Positions 1 through 8,106 of a stretch of 64,000 bases of DNA are shown here, one piece after another. The DNA comes from RHLJ01 sp965242845. Its GTDB lineage: Bacteria; Bacteroidota; Rhodothermia; Balneolales; Balneolaceae. The position numbers were made by a program, and so were the translations under genes. The stretch's first letter is position 1; each line of letters opens with the position of its first letter. The notes beneath the pieces were generated by a model, which was not told where the DNA came from, did not search any database, and saw only the letters and a list, made by a program, of their open reading frames with translations. The stretch spans positions 558,001-622,000 of the forward strand of contig CBDETC010000001.1 of assembly GCA_965242845.1 (NCBI GenBank), given 5' to 3'.

Positions 1-550
1 GCTTTTAGGAGTAGAAAAAAACTATGAACAATTGGTCCATCACAACATCTTTTTCACTGATAATTATGAGCACGAGTTTGTTCAAATCTTTAAGGAAAAG
101 GTTATGCCTGATGATCCAACTATTTACATAGCCAATACCTCTTATTCTGAACCTTCTCATGCTCCTGATGGAGGTTCAAATCTTTTCGTACTTGTAAATG
201 CCCCCTATTTATCTGAAAACTATTCATGGGAAGACAATGCAGAAAAGTATGCAGCACATGTAATTAAAGAACTTGAAAAAAGAGGATTAGTAAATCTATC
301 GGAGCATATCGCTGTTCAACATATTATCACTCCCGAAGATTTTTATAAGCGCTATCTCTCCAACAAAGGAAGCATTTATGGAACGTCTTCAAATAGTAAG
401 TTCTCTGCCTTTGTTCGTCCCCGGAACAAATCTAGGGAAATAGATAGCCTTTACTTCGTTGGAGGTTCTACGCACCCAGGAGGTGGGATTCCACTAGTAG
501 TTCTATCAGCTTTTAATGCTGTAGAATTAATTGAGCGTTACGAAGGTTGA
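1..550 (+). CDS. crtI: Phytoene desaturase (CrtI family), C-terminal part only
   Basis: The last 182 residues of a carotenoid desaturase; the frame is open to the left edge, so the start lies outside the window. CrtI enzymes are FAD-dependent membrane-associated oxidases that add double bonds to phytoene. The visible part has the family's C-terminal signature GGSTHPGGGIPLVVLSA followed by a short tail, and the HHNIFFTDNYEHEF segment typical of the substrate domain. The N-terminal FAD-binding Rossmann fold is not visible. A TTG inside the fragment (position 32) is not a real start, because the homologous sequence continues upstream of it. The 3' end overlaps the convergent phosphoesterase by 13 nt. 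A phytoene synthase gene sits at 52460-53434, so carotenoid genes are split in this genome. Confidence 0.9.
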   Translation, partial: LLGVEKNYEQLVHHNIFFTDNYEHEFVQIFKEKVMPDDPTIYIANTSYSEPSHAPDGGSNLFVLVNAPYLSENYSWEDNAEKYAAHVIKELEKRGLVNLSEHIAVQHIITPEDFYKRYLSNKGSIYGTSSNSKFSAFVRPRNKSREIDSLYFVGGSTHPGGGIPLVVLSAFNAVELIERYEG

Positions 551-1053
551 ACAACGCCCTGTTTGCCTAAATGAATAACTTCCATATCAGAGATTTTTCC
601 ATCTCCTATCGAGAATCTTACCACGGTTCTAAATTCCTGGAAACCCTGTTTGCCTGCGGCTCCGGGATTTAGATATAACATTTTATTCAATGTTTGATCT
701 CTCGCAATCTTCAGGATGTGAGAATGACCACAAATAAAAACATCAGGCGTGTTTTCTTCTATTTCTTTGCGAATGGGAATACAATATCTGCCTGGAATCC
801 CACCGATGTGCGTCATCCAAAAATCAATGCCATCCCTTGTGAACCGTTGATGCAATGGAAACTCTTTACGTATGTCCTCTCCATCAATATTTCCATATAC
901 GCCTAAAACCGGAGCGATCTCTTTTAGCTTGTTCGCTATCTCTACTGTACCAAAATCTCCTGCATGCCAGATTTCATCGCAATCTTTGAAATAATCGAAT
1001 ACCTGGGGATCGAGGTAATTATGTGTGTCCGAAATAAGCCCTATTTTGATCAT
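538..1053 (-). CDS. YfcE/MJ0936-type metallophosphoesterase
   Basis: A small (171 aa) calcineurin-like phosphoesterase, probably a cytoplasmic phosphodiesterase of unknown substrate. All metal-binding blocks are present in order: SDTHN at residues 8-12, AGD at 31-33, GNID at 54-57, TH at 81-82 and GHSH at 109-112. The length matches the single-domain YfcE/MJ0936 family. It runs convergent to the carotenoid desaturase with a 13-nt tail overlap and divergent from the glycosyltransferase at 1158. Family assignment is firm; substrate cannot be read from sequence. Confidence 0.9.
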   Translation of the reverse strand: MIKIGLISDTHNYLDPQVFDYFKDCDEIWHAGDFGTVEIANKLKEIAPVLGVYGNIDGEDIRKEFPLHQRFTRDGIDFWMTHIGGIPGRYCIPIRKEIEENTPDVFICGHSHILKIARDQTLNKMLYLNPGAAGKQGFQEFRTVVRFSIGDGKISDMEVIHLGKQGVVQPS

Positions 1054-1157
1054 AAATTCGTTATCATCATTGCCGGGTTAAATAGCTCGCAAATAAAAGG
1101 TTTTTTACTGACTTCTTCTATACCCGCGGACAACATTCATATGTATAATTTCATTCA

Positions 1158-2177
1158 TTGCTAGGATTCAGCATCATAATTGTCACCTGGAACGGGTTAG
1201 ATCACTTAAAACGCTTCCTACCGTCAGTAGTTAACACAAATTATGATGACTACGAAATTATACTTGCTGATAATGCCTCCACTGATGCGTCCATTGAATG
1301 GGTGAAAGAGCATTACCCTTCCATTAAAATTGCTGCATTTGATGACAACTATGGGTATACAGGAGGAAATAACAGAGCAGTTCCTTATGCGGAAAAAGAA
1401 GTACTTATTTTTTTAAATAACGATGTAGAGGTAACTCCCGGGTGGCTGAATGGTCTGAACAAACTATTTCAGGAATATCCGACTACATCAATTGCCCAGC
1501 CAAAAATCAGGTCTTACGCCGAAAGGGAATTTTTCGAATATGCCGGAGCAGCCGGTGGATATCTAGATTGGCTTGGATATCCTTTTTGTAGGGGAAGGGT
1601 ATTAGACGTAACCGAGAAAGATGAAGGGCAATACGATTCAATTGTCCCCATTTCATGGGCTTCCGGAGCAGCATTGGCAGTAAAAAAAGATTGTTTTGAG
1701 TCATTAGGTGGCTTTGACGAAGACTTTGAGTTCCATATGGAAGAGATTGATTTATGCTGGAGGGCATTAAATCAAGGACATGAGATTTTATATGCTCCAG
1801 AAAGTATCGTCTATCATTTAGGAGGAGGCTCATTACCAATGGGCTCTCATAGAAAAGTGTATTATAATTTCAGAAATAGTCTGTATATGCTTTGGAAGAA
1901 CCTCCCGCTAAGCATTTTATTTATTAGGTTTCCGATTCGGCTTTTTATGGATGGTATAGCCGCTTTCCGTTCGTTGATAGTACTTAACTGGGATGAATTC
2001 AGCGCAATAATAAAGGCTCATTTCCACTTCTGGATGAGGTTTTCCCTTGCTCAGAGAAAAAGAAAAACAACCCAAAAAGAAAATGCAAATAAAGCATTAA
2101 GCAATGTATTTCTTGTTTGGAGATTCTTTGCAAGGGGTAAAAAGACCTATAACCAACTTGTGAAACATGAATCTTGA
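1158..2177 (+). CDS. Glycosyltransferase family 2 (rhamnosyltransferase-like)
   Basis: A 339-residue GT-A fold glycosyltransferase that probably transfers a sugar from a nucleotide donor to a cell-surface glycan or lipid. The N-terminus SIIIVTWNG, the nucleotide-binding DNASTD, the metal-binding block LNNDVEV (residues 86-92) and the acceptor block GGFDEDF...EEIDLCWR (184-202) are the GT2/WcaA pattern. The C-terminal 100 residues hold hydrophobic stretches that may anchor it to the membrane. The start is TTG at 1158: an in-frame stop lies at 1146-1148 and no ATG or GTG precedes the conserved first strand. Its end overlaps the next gene by 11 nt, suggesting translational coupling. Confidence 0.88.
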   Translation: MLGFSIIIVTWNGLDHLKRFLPSVVNTNYDDYEIILADNASTDASIEWVKEHYPSIKIAAFDDNYGYTGGNNRAVPYAEKEVLIFLNNDVEVTPGWLNGLNKLFQEYPTTSIAQPKIRSYAEREFFEYAGAAGGYLDWLGYPFCRGRVLDVTEKDEGQYDSIVPISWASGAALAVKKDCFESLGGFDEDFEFHMEEIDLCWRALNQGHEILYAPESIVYHLGGGSLPMGSHRKVYYNFRNSLYMLWKNLPLSILFIRFPIRLFMDGIAAFRSLIVLNWDEFSAIIKAHFHFWMRFSLAQRKRKTTQKENANKALSNVFLVWRFFARGKKTYNQLVKHES

Positions 2178-2793
2178 AAGTGTTCTTGATTCGGCGCTCC
2201 CTATCATCAAAAAGTGGTTTTTCACTTTTCTATTAATCGTACCAGGTTGGATAATGGTGGAACAATTTTGGGTAGCATTATCCAAAAACATCATGTTTGC
2301 CGTCAATTACCCATACCCTTTCTTTATCTCTCCCCTTTTCTTTGTGGTAAATACTGTGACACTGATTATTCATGAAGCAGGACACACCATCTTTGGATTA
2401 TTTAACTGGCGCTTTTTAACCATTTTAGGAGGGAGCTTAATGCCATGGTTAATCTTTTTTGCAATTACCTTCAGCGCATGGCTTAAACGCCAGGTGTATC
2501 TTACTCAGTTTGGATTATTCTGGTTGTCTTACTCCTGGTTTTCTGCTGCAGCTTATTGTATGGATGCCTATTACCAGAACCTCCCTCTTATTGGAAATTT
2601 GCCTAAATCAGCACATGATTATACCAATATGCTCTCCATGCTTAACATTCTTGATAAATATGAAACTATAGCCTGGATCATGTTCGGAATTGGGGTTGCC
2701 ATTATGATCCTTTCCTTTGTAGCTCCACTATTGAAAAGAAAAGAAGTAGAATATATTGATTTGGGAAAGGCGTTAAAGAAAAGCGGACTTTAA
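2167..2793 (+). CDS. Polytopic membrane protein with HEAGH zinc-protease motif
   Basis: A 208-residue protein with about five hydrophobic segments (roughly residues 18-38, 54-75, 85-105, 110-130, 165-188). The second segment ends in HEAGHTIFG (residues 69-77), an HExxH motif within a membrane helix as in M50-like intramembrane metalloproteases. I do not see the usual second NPDG/LDGG motif, although a lone Asp in the CMDAYY segment could act as a third ligand. It overlaps the glycosyltransferase by 11 nt and is followed by a strong hairpin terminator, so the two form one unit. It is either a divergent membrane protease or a non-catalytic relative; the substrate is unknown. Confidence 0.6.
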   Translation: MNLESVLDSALPIIKKWFFTFLLIVPGWIMVEQFWVALSKNIMFAVNYPYPFFISPLFFVVNTVTLIIHEAGHTIFGLFNWRFLTILGGSLMPWLIFFAITFSAWLKRQVYLTQFGLFWLSYSWFSAAAYCMDAYYQNLPLIGNLPKSAHDYTNMLSMLNILDKYETIAWIMFGIGVAIMILSFVAPLLKRKEVEYIDLGKALKKSGL

Positions 2794-2805
2794 GTGTCCG
2801 CTTTT
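2779..2805. terminator. Bidirectional hairpin terminator
   Basis: AAAAGCGGAC (2779-2788) pairs perfectly with GTCCGCTTTT (2796-2805) around a 7-base loop. A-tract on one side and T-tract on the other let it stop transcripts from both the HEAGH gene and the convergent DUF1761 gene. The left arm lies inside the final codons of the HEAGH gene. Confidence 0.85.
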
Positions 2806-2820
2806 ATCAATTGGAAAATC

Positions 2821-3222
2821 TTATTTCCAGGCCCCAAGAATAAGCCCCATGATCGTAAATACTACCGTCCAGTAGCCACCATTAATTAGTGTAAGCTTGA
2901 ATGGTTTTTGCTCATATAGATATGAAGTAGCAAAGACAAAGAAAATCCATCCGAATCCAGTCAGGAATCCATAGAATGCCCCCATAGCTGCATCAATTTC
3001 TGGTGCACCCAAAAACATTGCCAGGCAATAAGCCATGATTAATTGAAAAATAAAGGATAGTCCAAAGATCTTTCCCATGTTTCCTTGTTTTGCCTTTTCC
3101 TCTGTCATTCCAACAAGCTCCATCCATGATTTCCCAAAAACTGGGCCATACCATGGGAACCCAACAACAAATCCCACTAAAGCCGATACCACCACCGCCA
3201 AATAATTTACTTCCGCTTCCAT
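2821..3222 (-). CDS. DUF1761 family membrane protein
   Basis: A 133-residue inner-membrane protein of unknown function with four hydrophobic helices. The N-terminal pattern VSALVGFVVGFPWYGPVFGKSW followed by a short polar loop with TEEKAK and a Gly-rich second half is characteristic of DUF1761. It is a stand-alone gene, convergent to the HEAGH protein and sharing its bidirectional terminator, and divergent from deoC. No catalytic residues are evident. Confidence 0.75.
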   Translation of the reverse strand: MEAEVNYLAVVVSALVGFVVGFPWYGPVFGKSWMELVGMTEEKAKQGNMGKIFGLSFIFQLIMAYCLAMFLGAPEIDAAMGAFYGFLTGFGWIFFVFATSYLYEQKPFKLTLINGGYWTVVFTIMGLILGAWK

Positions 3223-3341
3223 GTTTATTCCGATTAGTTAATGTTAACCTGCTTGCACAACATTTTGTTGGCAGCCATAGAATTAACGGAAAAAGAAGTA
3301 TTTGTGTCAACTAGCTTACTTCTTCAAACTAACCCATAAAA

Positions 3342-3363
3342 AAAGCATGACTCGAAATGCTTT
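3342..3363. repeat. Hairpin in the deoC upstream region
   Basis: AAAGCAT (3342-3348) pairs with ATGCTTT (3357-3363). Read on the minus strand it is followed by a run of seven Ts, so it resembles a weak terminator pointing left, away from deoC. It could equally be an operator or part of the deoC leader. The rest of the 205-base gap 3223-3427 shows no further structure I can support. Confidence 0.35.
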
Positions 3364-3427
3364 GTCATAGTTTTTGTACCTTCCCATGGTTCATTTATAT
3401 GAACTAGATCAATAAACTTTGAGCTGA

Positions 3428-4327
3428 ATGAATATACCTGACTACACTATTACAAAACCCATTGACCACGTTGGTATTGAAGAACGGGTAGCTCGATTGA
3501 ATAAGAGAAGCATTAAGAAAAGTGCAAAAGTAAACGGCCTAAAGCTTGCTTTGAGCATGATGGACTTGACTACCCTGGAAGGGAAAGACTCAGATGGGAA
3601 AGTAATTCAATTATGTCAGAAGGCTAAGTTGCCATACGCTCCTTTACCTGATCTTCCCAAAGTAGCCGCAGTTTGCGTCTACCCCACTATGGTTCGTCTG
3701 GCAAAAAACCAGGTTAAAGGTACAGGAATACATGTAGCCAGTGTAGCTACTGCTTTTCCCAGTGGAATGGCGCCATTGTCGGTAAGAATCGACGACACCA
3801 AGTTTGCTGTAGATGAAGGTGCCGATGAAGTAGATATGGTAATAAGTCGGGGAGCTTTTCTCTCTGGCGAATACAATAAAGTATTTGATGAGGTTGCCGC
3901 AGTAAAAGAGGCTTGTGGAGAAGCGCATCTAAAAGTGATTCTTGAAACAGGTGAGCTTCATACTTACGAAAATGTTAGAAAGGCCAGCGATATTTCTATG
4001 GATGCAGGAGCTGATTTCATAAAAACCTCTACCGGCAAAATTAGCCCTGCTGCCACGCAACCTGTAACCCTGGTTATGTTGGAAGCTATTCGTGATTTCT
4101 ACTATAAGACAGGTAAAATGATTGGAATGAAGCCTGCTGGGGGAATCAGGACTGCTAAGCAAGCACTTCAGTATCTGGTACTTGTCAAAGAAACACTTGG
4201 TGCTGCATGGTTAAACAACGAATATTTCCGATTTGGAGCCAGTTCGCTCGCTAATGATGTACTTATGCAAATCGTAAAACAAGAAACCGGTCAATATCAA
4301 AGCCCGGACTATTTTTCAGTGGATTAA
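3428..4327 (+). CDS. deoC: Deoxyribose-phosphate aldolase
   Basis: DeoC cleaves 2-deoxyribose-5-phosphate into glyceraldehyde-3-phosphate and acetaldehyde in deoxynucleoside breakdown (cytoplasm). The 299-residue protein belongs to the longer DeoC class with an N-terminal extension of about 40 residues. Key residues are visible: D136 in ADEVDMVI, the Schiff-base lysine K199 in DFIKTSTGK, and K235 in MKPAGGIR. It heads a tight operon: the gap to the aldehyde dehydrogenase is 11 nt. That neighbour could oxidise the acetaldehyde it releases, which would explain the arrangement. Confidence 0.95.
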   Translation: MNIPDYTITKPIDHVGIEERVARLNKRSIKKSAKVNGLKLALSMMDLTTLEGKDSDGKVIQLCQKAKLPYAPLPDLPKVAAVCVYPTMVRLAKNQVKGTGIHVASVATAFPSGMAPLSVRIDDTKFAVDEGADEVDMVISRGAFLSGEYNKVFDEVAAVKEACGEAHLKVILETGELHTYENVRKASDISMDAGADFIKTSTGKISPAATQPVTLVMLEAIRDFYYKTGKMIGMKPAGGIRTAKQALQYLVLVKETLGAAWLNNEYFRFGASSLANDVLMQIVKQETGQYQSPDYFSVD

Positions 4328-4338
4328 TTTAGACGACT

Positions 4339-5847
4339 ATGTCACAAACTACCGAAACAAAAGAGGTTCCTTACAAACCAACCTCTCCAAATTCCAAACT
4401 TGACTTCGCTTCTATCTGGGAATATGACCCTGCTCCCGAGAGTACAAGTCATGTAGAAATAAGAGACCGCTATGAATTATTCATTGACGGAAAGTTTGTA
4501 AAGCCTTCAAAAGACAGGTATTTCCCTACTATCAATCCCGCAAATAATGAAGTAATCACAGAGTTTGCAGAGGCCACCCAAAATGATGTAGATAAGGCGG
4601 TTAAAGCTGCTAGAAAAGCATTCAAAGGAGAATGGGGATCTCTCGCTCCAAAAACGAGAGGAAAATACCTCTTCCGAATTGCTCGAATGCTTCAGGAAAG
4701 AGCTCGGGAATTCGCAGTTCTTGAAAGTATGGATGGCGGGAAACCTATTCGTGAATCAAGAGATGTGGATGTTCCCTTAGCTGCAGCTCATTTCTTTTAC
4801 TATGCAGGTTGGGCTGATAAATTGGATTATGCCTTCCCTGGTAAAACTCCAGAGCCCCTCGGAGTGTGTGGTCAGATTATTCCGTGGAACTTCCCACTAC
4901 TTATGCTTGCCTGGAAAATAGCTCCTGCTCTTGCCTGTGGTAATACAGTGGTGCTTAAACCAGCTGAAACTACTTCACTTACGGCTCTTAAATTTGCCGA
5001 ATTAGTTAAAGATGCTGGGGTACCAGATGGAGTAGTAAATATCATTACCGGCGCAGGACAAACAGGCGCTGAGATAGTAAATCATGATGATATAGATAAA
5101 ATTGCCTTTACCGGTTCTACTGCTGTTGGAAAACTCATCCAACGATCTATCGCGGGTACTAATAAGAAATTTACCTTAGAACTTGGTGGAAAAGGAGCTC
5201 TTATCATTTTTGAAGACGCTGCAATCGATCAGGCTGTTGAAGGGATTATTAATGCTATCTTCTTTAATCAAGGGCATGTATGCTGTGCGGGATCAAGGCT
5301 CCTGGTTCAGGAAGGAGTAGCTGATGAATTGGTTAAGAAACTCAAAGACCGGATGGAAACGCTCATTGTTGGCGACCCATTAGATAAAAACACCGACATC
5401 GGCGCTATCAACTCAAGCCAACAATATGATACCATTAACTCATTCCTGGAGATAGGTTTAGATGAAGGAGCTGATGTTTATCAAAGCAAATGTTCTATAC
5501 CTGAAACAGGCTTTTTCATTCGCCCTACCCTCCTTACTAATGTTTCTCAAAGCAACCGGGTAGTCCAGGAAGAAATATTTGGACCTGTCCTTACTGTTCA
5601 AACTTTTCGAACAGCTGATGAAGCCATCCAAAAAGCTAACAATACCCCCTATGGTTTGGCTGGTGGTGTGTGGACAGACAAAGGCTCAAAGATATTTAAA
5701 GTAGGTTCTGGATTGCGATCAGGAGTGGTTTGGGCCAATACCTATAATAAATTTGATCCTACTTCTCCTTTTGGTGGGTATAAAGAAAGCGGAATTGGAC
5801 GGGAAGGCGGACTTCATGGCCTTGCTGCTTATTTAAATCTAAAATGA
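4339..5847 (+). CDS. NAD(P)-dependent aldehyde dehydrogenase (ALDH16 first-domain-like)
   Basis: A complete 502-residue aldehyde dehydrogenase that oxidises an aldehyde to a carboxylate with NAD(P)+. The cofactor block PWNFPLL...LKPAETT, the glycine loop FTGSTAVGK, the general base E281 (LELGGK) and the nucleophile C315 (GHVCCAG) are all present, with the expected spacing of 34. The C-terminal bridging domain is intact. It lies between deoC (11-nt gap) and a truncated homologue (12-nt gap), so acetaldehyde from deoxyribose breakdown is the likely substrate; this is inference from context. The N-terminus carries about 45 extra residues before the usual first strand. Confidence 0.93.
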   Translation: MSQTTETKEVPYKPTSPNSKLDFASIWEYDPAPESTSHVEIRDRYELFIDGKFVKPSKDRYFPTINPANNEVITEFAEATQNDVDKAVKAARKAFKGEWGSLAPKTRGKYLFRIARMLQERAREFAVLESMDGGKPIRESRDVDVPLAAAHFFYYAGWADKLDYAFPGKTPEPLGVCGQIIPWNFPLLMLAWKIAPALACGNTVVLKPAETTSLTALKFAELVKDAGVPDGVVNIITGAGQTGAEIVNHDDIDKIAFTGSTAVGKLIQRSIAGTNKKFTLELGGKGALIIFEDAAIDQAVEGIINAIFFNQGHVCCAGSRLLVQEGVADELVKKLKDRMETLIVGDPLDKNTDIGAINSSQQYDTINSFLEIGLDEGADVYQSKCSIPETGFFIRPTLLTNVSQSNRVVQEEIFGPVLTVQTFRTADEAIQKANNTPYGLAGGVWTDKGSKIFKVGSGLRSGVVWANTYNKFDPTSPFGGYKESGIGREGGLHGLAAYLNLK

Positions 5848-5859
5848 TATTGATTACTG

Positions 5860-6726
5860 ATGAGTGAACATTTAGAAGTGCTAAAAACTTATAAAATTTA
5901 CATCGGCGGCAACTTCCCCCGAACAGAATCTGGGAGATACTATAAAGTATTCGATAGTGAGAAAGAACTATTGGCTAATGCCTGTCTTTGCTCCAGAAAG
6001 GATGTTCGCGATGCTGTGAAAATTGCTCGGGGAGCGTTCTCTGGATGGAAATCCAGAACCGCCTACAATCGTGGTCAGGTTTTATACAGAATCGCTGAAA
6101 TGATGGAAAGCAGACGAGCTGAATTCGAAAAACAACTCTCGGTTATTGGTTTTACTGCTTCTGAAGCTGAAGCAGATGTAAATGCATCCATCGATCGACT
6201 TATTTATTACGCTGGTTGGACCGATAAATATCAACAGGTTTTTGGTACGGTTAACCCTGTGGCAAGTGCGCATTTTAATTTCAGTTTACCCGATCCAACT
6301 GGTGTAGTTGCTATTTTGGCTCCTGAGCAAAGTCCCCTGCTTGGACTGGTTTCTTTAGTAGCCCCTGCAATAGCTGGGGGTAATACTTGCGTTGCTCTTG
6401 CATCAGAAACCTACCCCCTACTTTCTATTCTTTTTGCTGAAGTGTTAAACGCATCGGATGTACCCGGAGGCGTTGTAAATATACTTACAGGAAAAAAAGA
6501 AGAATTAGTGGAACATTTTAGTGGTCATATGGATGTAAATGCTATCATTTATACCGACACATTATCCAACGAGATGTCAAAACAAATTGATGAACTAGCC
6601 ACTGATAATCTAAAACGAGTAGTCAAGAAGACCATCTCAGATTGGTACGATGAGCAAAATCAAAGTCCTTATTTTATAGCTGACTTCCAGGAAACCAAAA
6701 CTACATGGCACCCTATTGGATTTTAG
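5860..6726 (+). CDS. Truncated aldehyde-dehydrogenase-like pseudoenzyme (ALDH16 second-domain-like)
   Basis: A 288-residue protein homologous to the first ~290 residues of an aldehyde dehydrogenase, ending before the catalytic cysteine. The NAD-binding lysine of the KPAE motif is replaced (VALASETY) and the GSTxxG loop has become YTDTLSN, so neither catalysis nor normal cofactor binding is expected. It is in the same reading frame as the upstream dehydrogenase, separated by two TGA stops and 12 nt. The 502 + 288 residue layout resembles the fused ALDH16 family, where an active domain is followed by a shortened inactive one. A structural or scaffolding partner of the upstream enzyme is the best guess. 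Confidence 0.75.
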   Translation: MSEHLEVLKTYKIYIGGNFPRTESGRYYKVFDSEKELLANACLCSRKDVRDAVKIARGAFSGWKSRTAYNRGQVLYRIAEMMESRRAEFEKQLSVIGFTASEAEADVNASIDRLIYYAGWTDKYQQVFGTVNPVASAHFNFSLPDPTGVVAILAPEQSPLLGLVSLVAPAIAGGNTCVALASETYPLLSILFAEVLNASDVPGGVVNILTGKKEELVEHFSGHMDVNAIIYTDTLSNEMSKQIDELATDNLKRVVKKTISDWYDEQNQSPYFIADFQETKTTWHPIGF

Positions 6727-6727
6727 T

Positions 6728-7291
6728 ATGTCCCGAATAAGTATCCTTTTTTTAATTCTGGTAATGTATGCCTGCTCTGGGAGCCAGCCTATTATTCAAA
6801 CGGATACTCCGATAGAACAAGAAAATGATACCTCAGTATCCATTACTGAACCTGTTACTAATCCTTCTTCTACTAATTCTTATCTGGATACTTATAGAAG
6901 TACGTTATCAGACACTTATCAAAACAAGAGTAACTCTATCCCTGAAGGGTATGCAACGATAAAGGTGATAGAAGAAAATGACGACCAGAAAAATTTATTT
7001 GAAGGATACAGAGTTCAGATTTACTCCGGACAAAATGTTGCTTTTGCGGATACGATAGCCTCTATTTTCAGAGCATGGTCAGATACAACTATTGTTGGAT
7101 ACCAGGCCGAGACCTACACCTTCTTCAAAACTCCATATTACAAAGTTCATGTTGGTGATTTTCATGATCGAAATAAGGCTATTTACTTCTCTAATCTCTT
7201 GAAGAGAAGATTTAGAGAGGCCTGGGTTGTTTATGATCGTGTAGATCCCTGGAGAGTTCCTTCAGATACCACAATGATTTATACGAATTAG
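6728..7291 (+). CDS. SPOR-domain lipoprotein
   Basis: A 187-residue exported protein. The N-terminus MSRISILFLILVMYAC is a lipoprotein signal with Cys at position 16, then a Ser/Thr-rich linker of about 75 residues, then a C-terminal SPOR domain (YRVQIYSGQN ... YKVHVGDF ... AWVVYD). SPOR domains bind denuded glycan strands of septal peptidoglycan, so it probably sits in the periplasm at division sites. I start it at ATG 6728, not at the upstream in-frame TTG 6716, because only the former gives a clean signal peptide. It begins one base after the ALDH-like gene ends and may be cotranscribed with it. Confidence 0.82.
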   Translation: MSRISILFLILVMYACSGSQPIIQTDTPIEQENDTSVSITEPVTNPSSTNSYLDTYRSTLSDTYQNKSNSIPEGYATIKVIEENDDQKNLFEGYRVQIYSGQNVAFADTIASIFRAWSDTTIVGYQAETYTFFKTPYYKVHVGDFHDRNKAIYFSNLLKRRFREAWVVYDRVDPWRVPSDTTMIYTN

Positions 7292-7358
7292 AGTTTTTAA
7301 TACTATTCATATTTCTTTTCTTTAGGCTAATAAGAACAATTCTTTTCGGAATTCATTT

Positions 7359-8099
7359 ATGAGGACGTTACTTATTCTATTAGGAGCATTTTTACTTGCC
7401 CCTGTCTCTATTAATAAATCAGATTCTCTTCTAAGTACAGTTGAGGAAGCCACTATCGAAAATGGCTCGATCTCCGGAACCGTAGTATTACCTGCTATTC
7501 AAAGATCATCAAACAACCGATTTAGAGGGCGAACATATAGAAATAGAACATCGGGTGAATCAAGCAACGATGAGAATTCATCCTCTACCAGTAATTATAA
7601 CGACGTAATTATTAGCGCACATCCGATTTCTTTTACTGCTGAGACCGTTCCTTTGGCAGAACCTGCACAAGTAATTCAAAAGGATGCCATATTTGTTCCG
7701 AGAGTTACTGCTGTTACTGTCGGCTCTACCGTTCAATTCATAAATGACGATCCCTTTTTTCACAATGTATTTAGTCTAACTCCTGGTGCAAAATTTAATA
7801 TAGGCCGCAGACCCAAAGGAGATGTATATAGCAAAGTTGTTCCTGAGCTTAATTGGCGTGTAGAAGGAATTGGTCCTATTAGCGTCTATTGTGATATTCA
7901 TTCACAAATGAATGCCATAATCTTAAGCCTTGATACTCCTTATTTCACCCGAGCAAACGAAGATGGATCTTTTCAGTTGGGTAACCTCCCTCCTGGCGAA
8001 TATGAGATACGAGCTTATCATCCAAAGTTTAATCTGATCATCCAGGAAATCACCATTTCTAGTGATCAATCCAGGAATATAGTCCTCGAATTTTCATAA
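7359..8099 (+). CDS. Exported cupredoxin-like copper protein (methylamine-utilisation-like)
   Basis: A 246-residue protein with an N-terminal signal sequence, a low-complexity Ser/Asn/Arg segment (about 50-80), and a cupredoxin fold carrying a full type-1 copper ligand set: H135 (DPFFHNVF), C178, H181 and M184 (VYCDIHSQM). A C-terminal carboxypeptidase-regulatory-like beta domain (NEDGSFQLGNLPPGEYEIRAYH) follows. It should bind one blue-copper ion in the periplasm and either carry electrons or sense copper/redox state. The adenylate cyclase begins 8 nt downstream, then a beta-barrel gene, which suggests the three act together. Confidence 0.78.
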   Translation: MRTLLILLGAFLLAPVSINKSDSLLSTVEEATIENGSISGTVVLPAIQRSSNNRFRGRTYRNRTSGESSNDENSSSTSNYNDVIISAHPISFTAETVPLAEPAQVIQKDAIFVPRVTAVTVGSTVQFINDDPFFHNVFSLTPGAKFNIGRRPKGDVYSKVVPELNWRVEGIGPISVYCDIHSQMNAIILSLDTPYFTRANEDGSFQLGNLPPGEYEIRAYHPKFNLIIQEITISSDQSRNIVLEFS

Positions 8100-8106
8100 T
8101 TGCTTT

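Noticed and set aside
5845..5859. Sequencing error splitting one ALDH16 gene
   Set aside because: Two separate TGA codons lie between the halves and the second half has its own ATG, so a single error does not explain the split.
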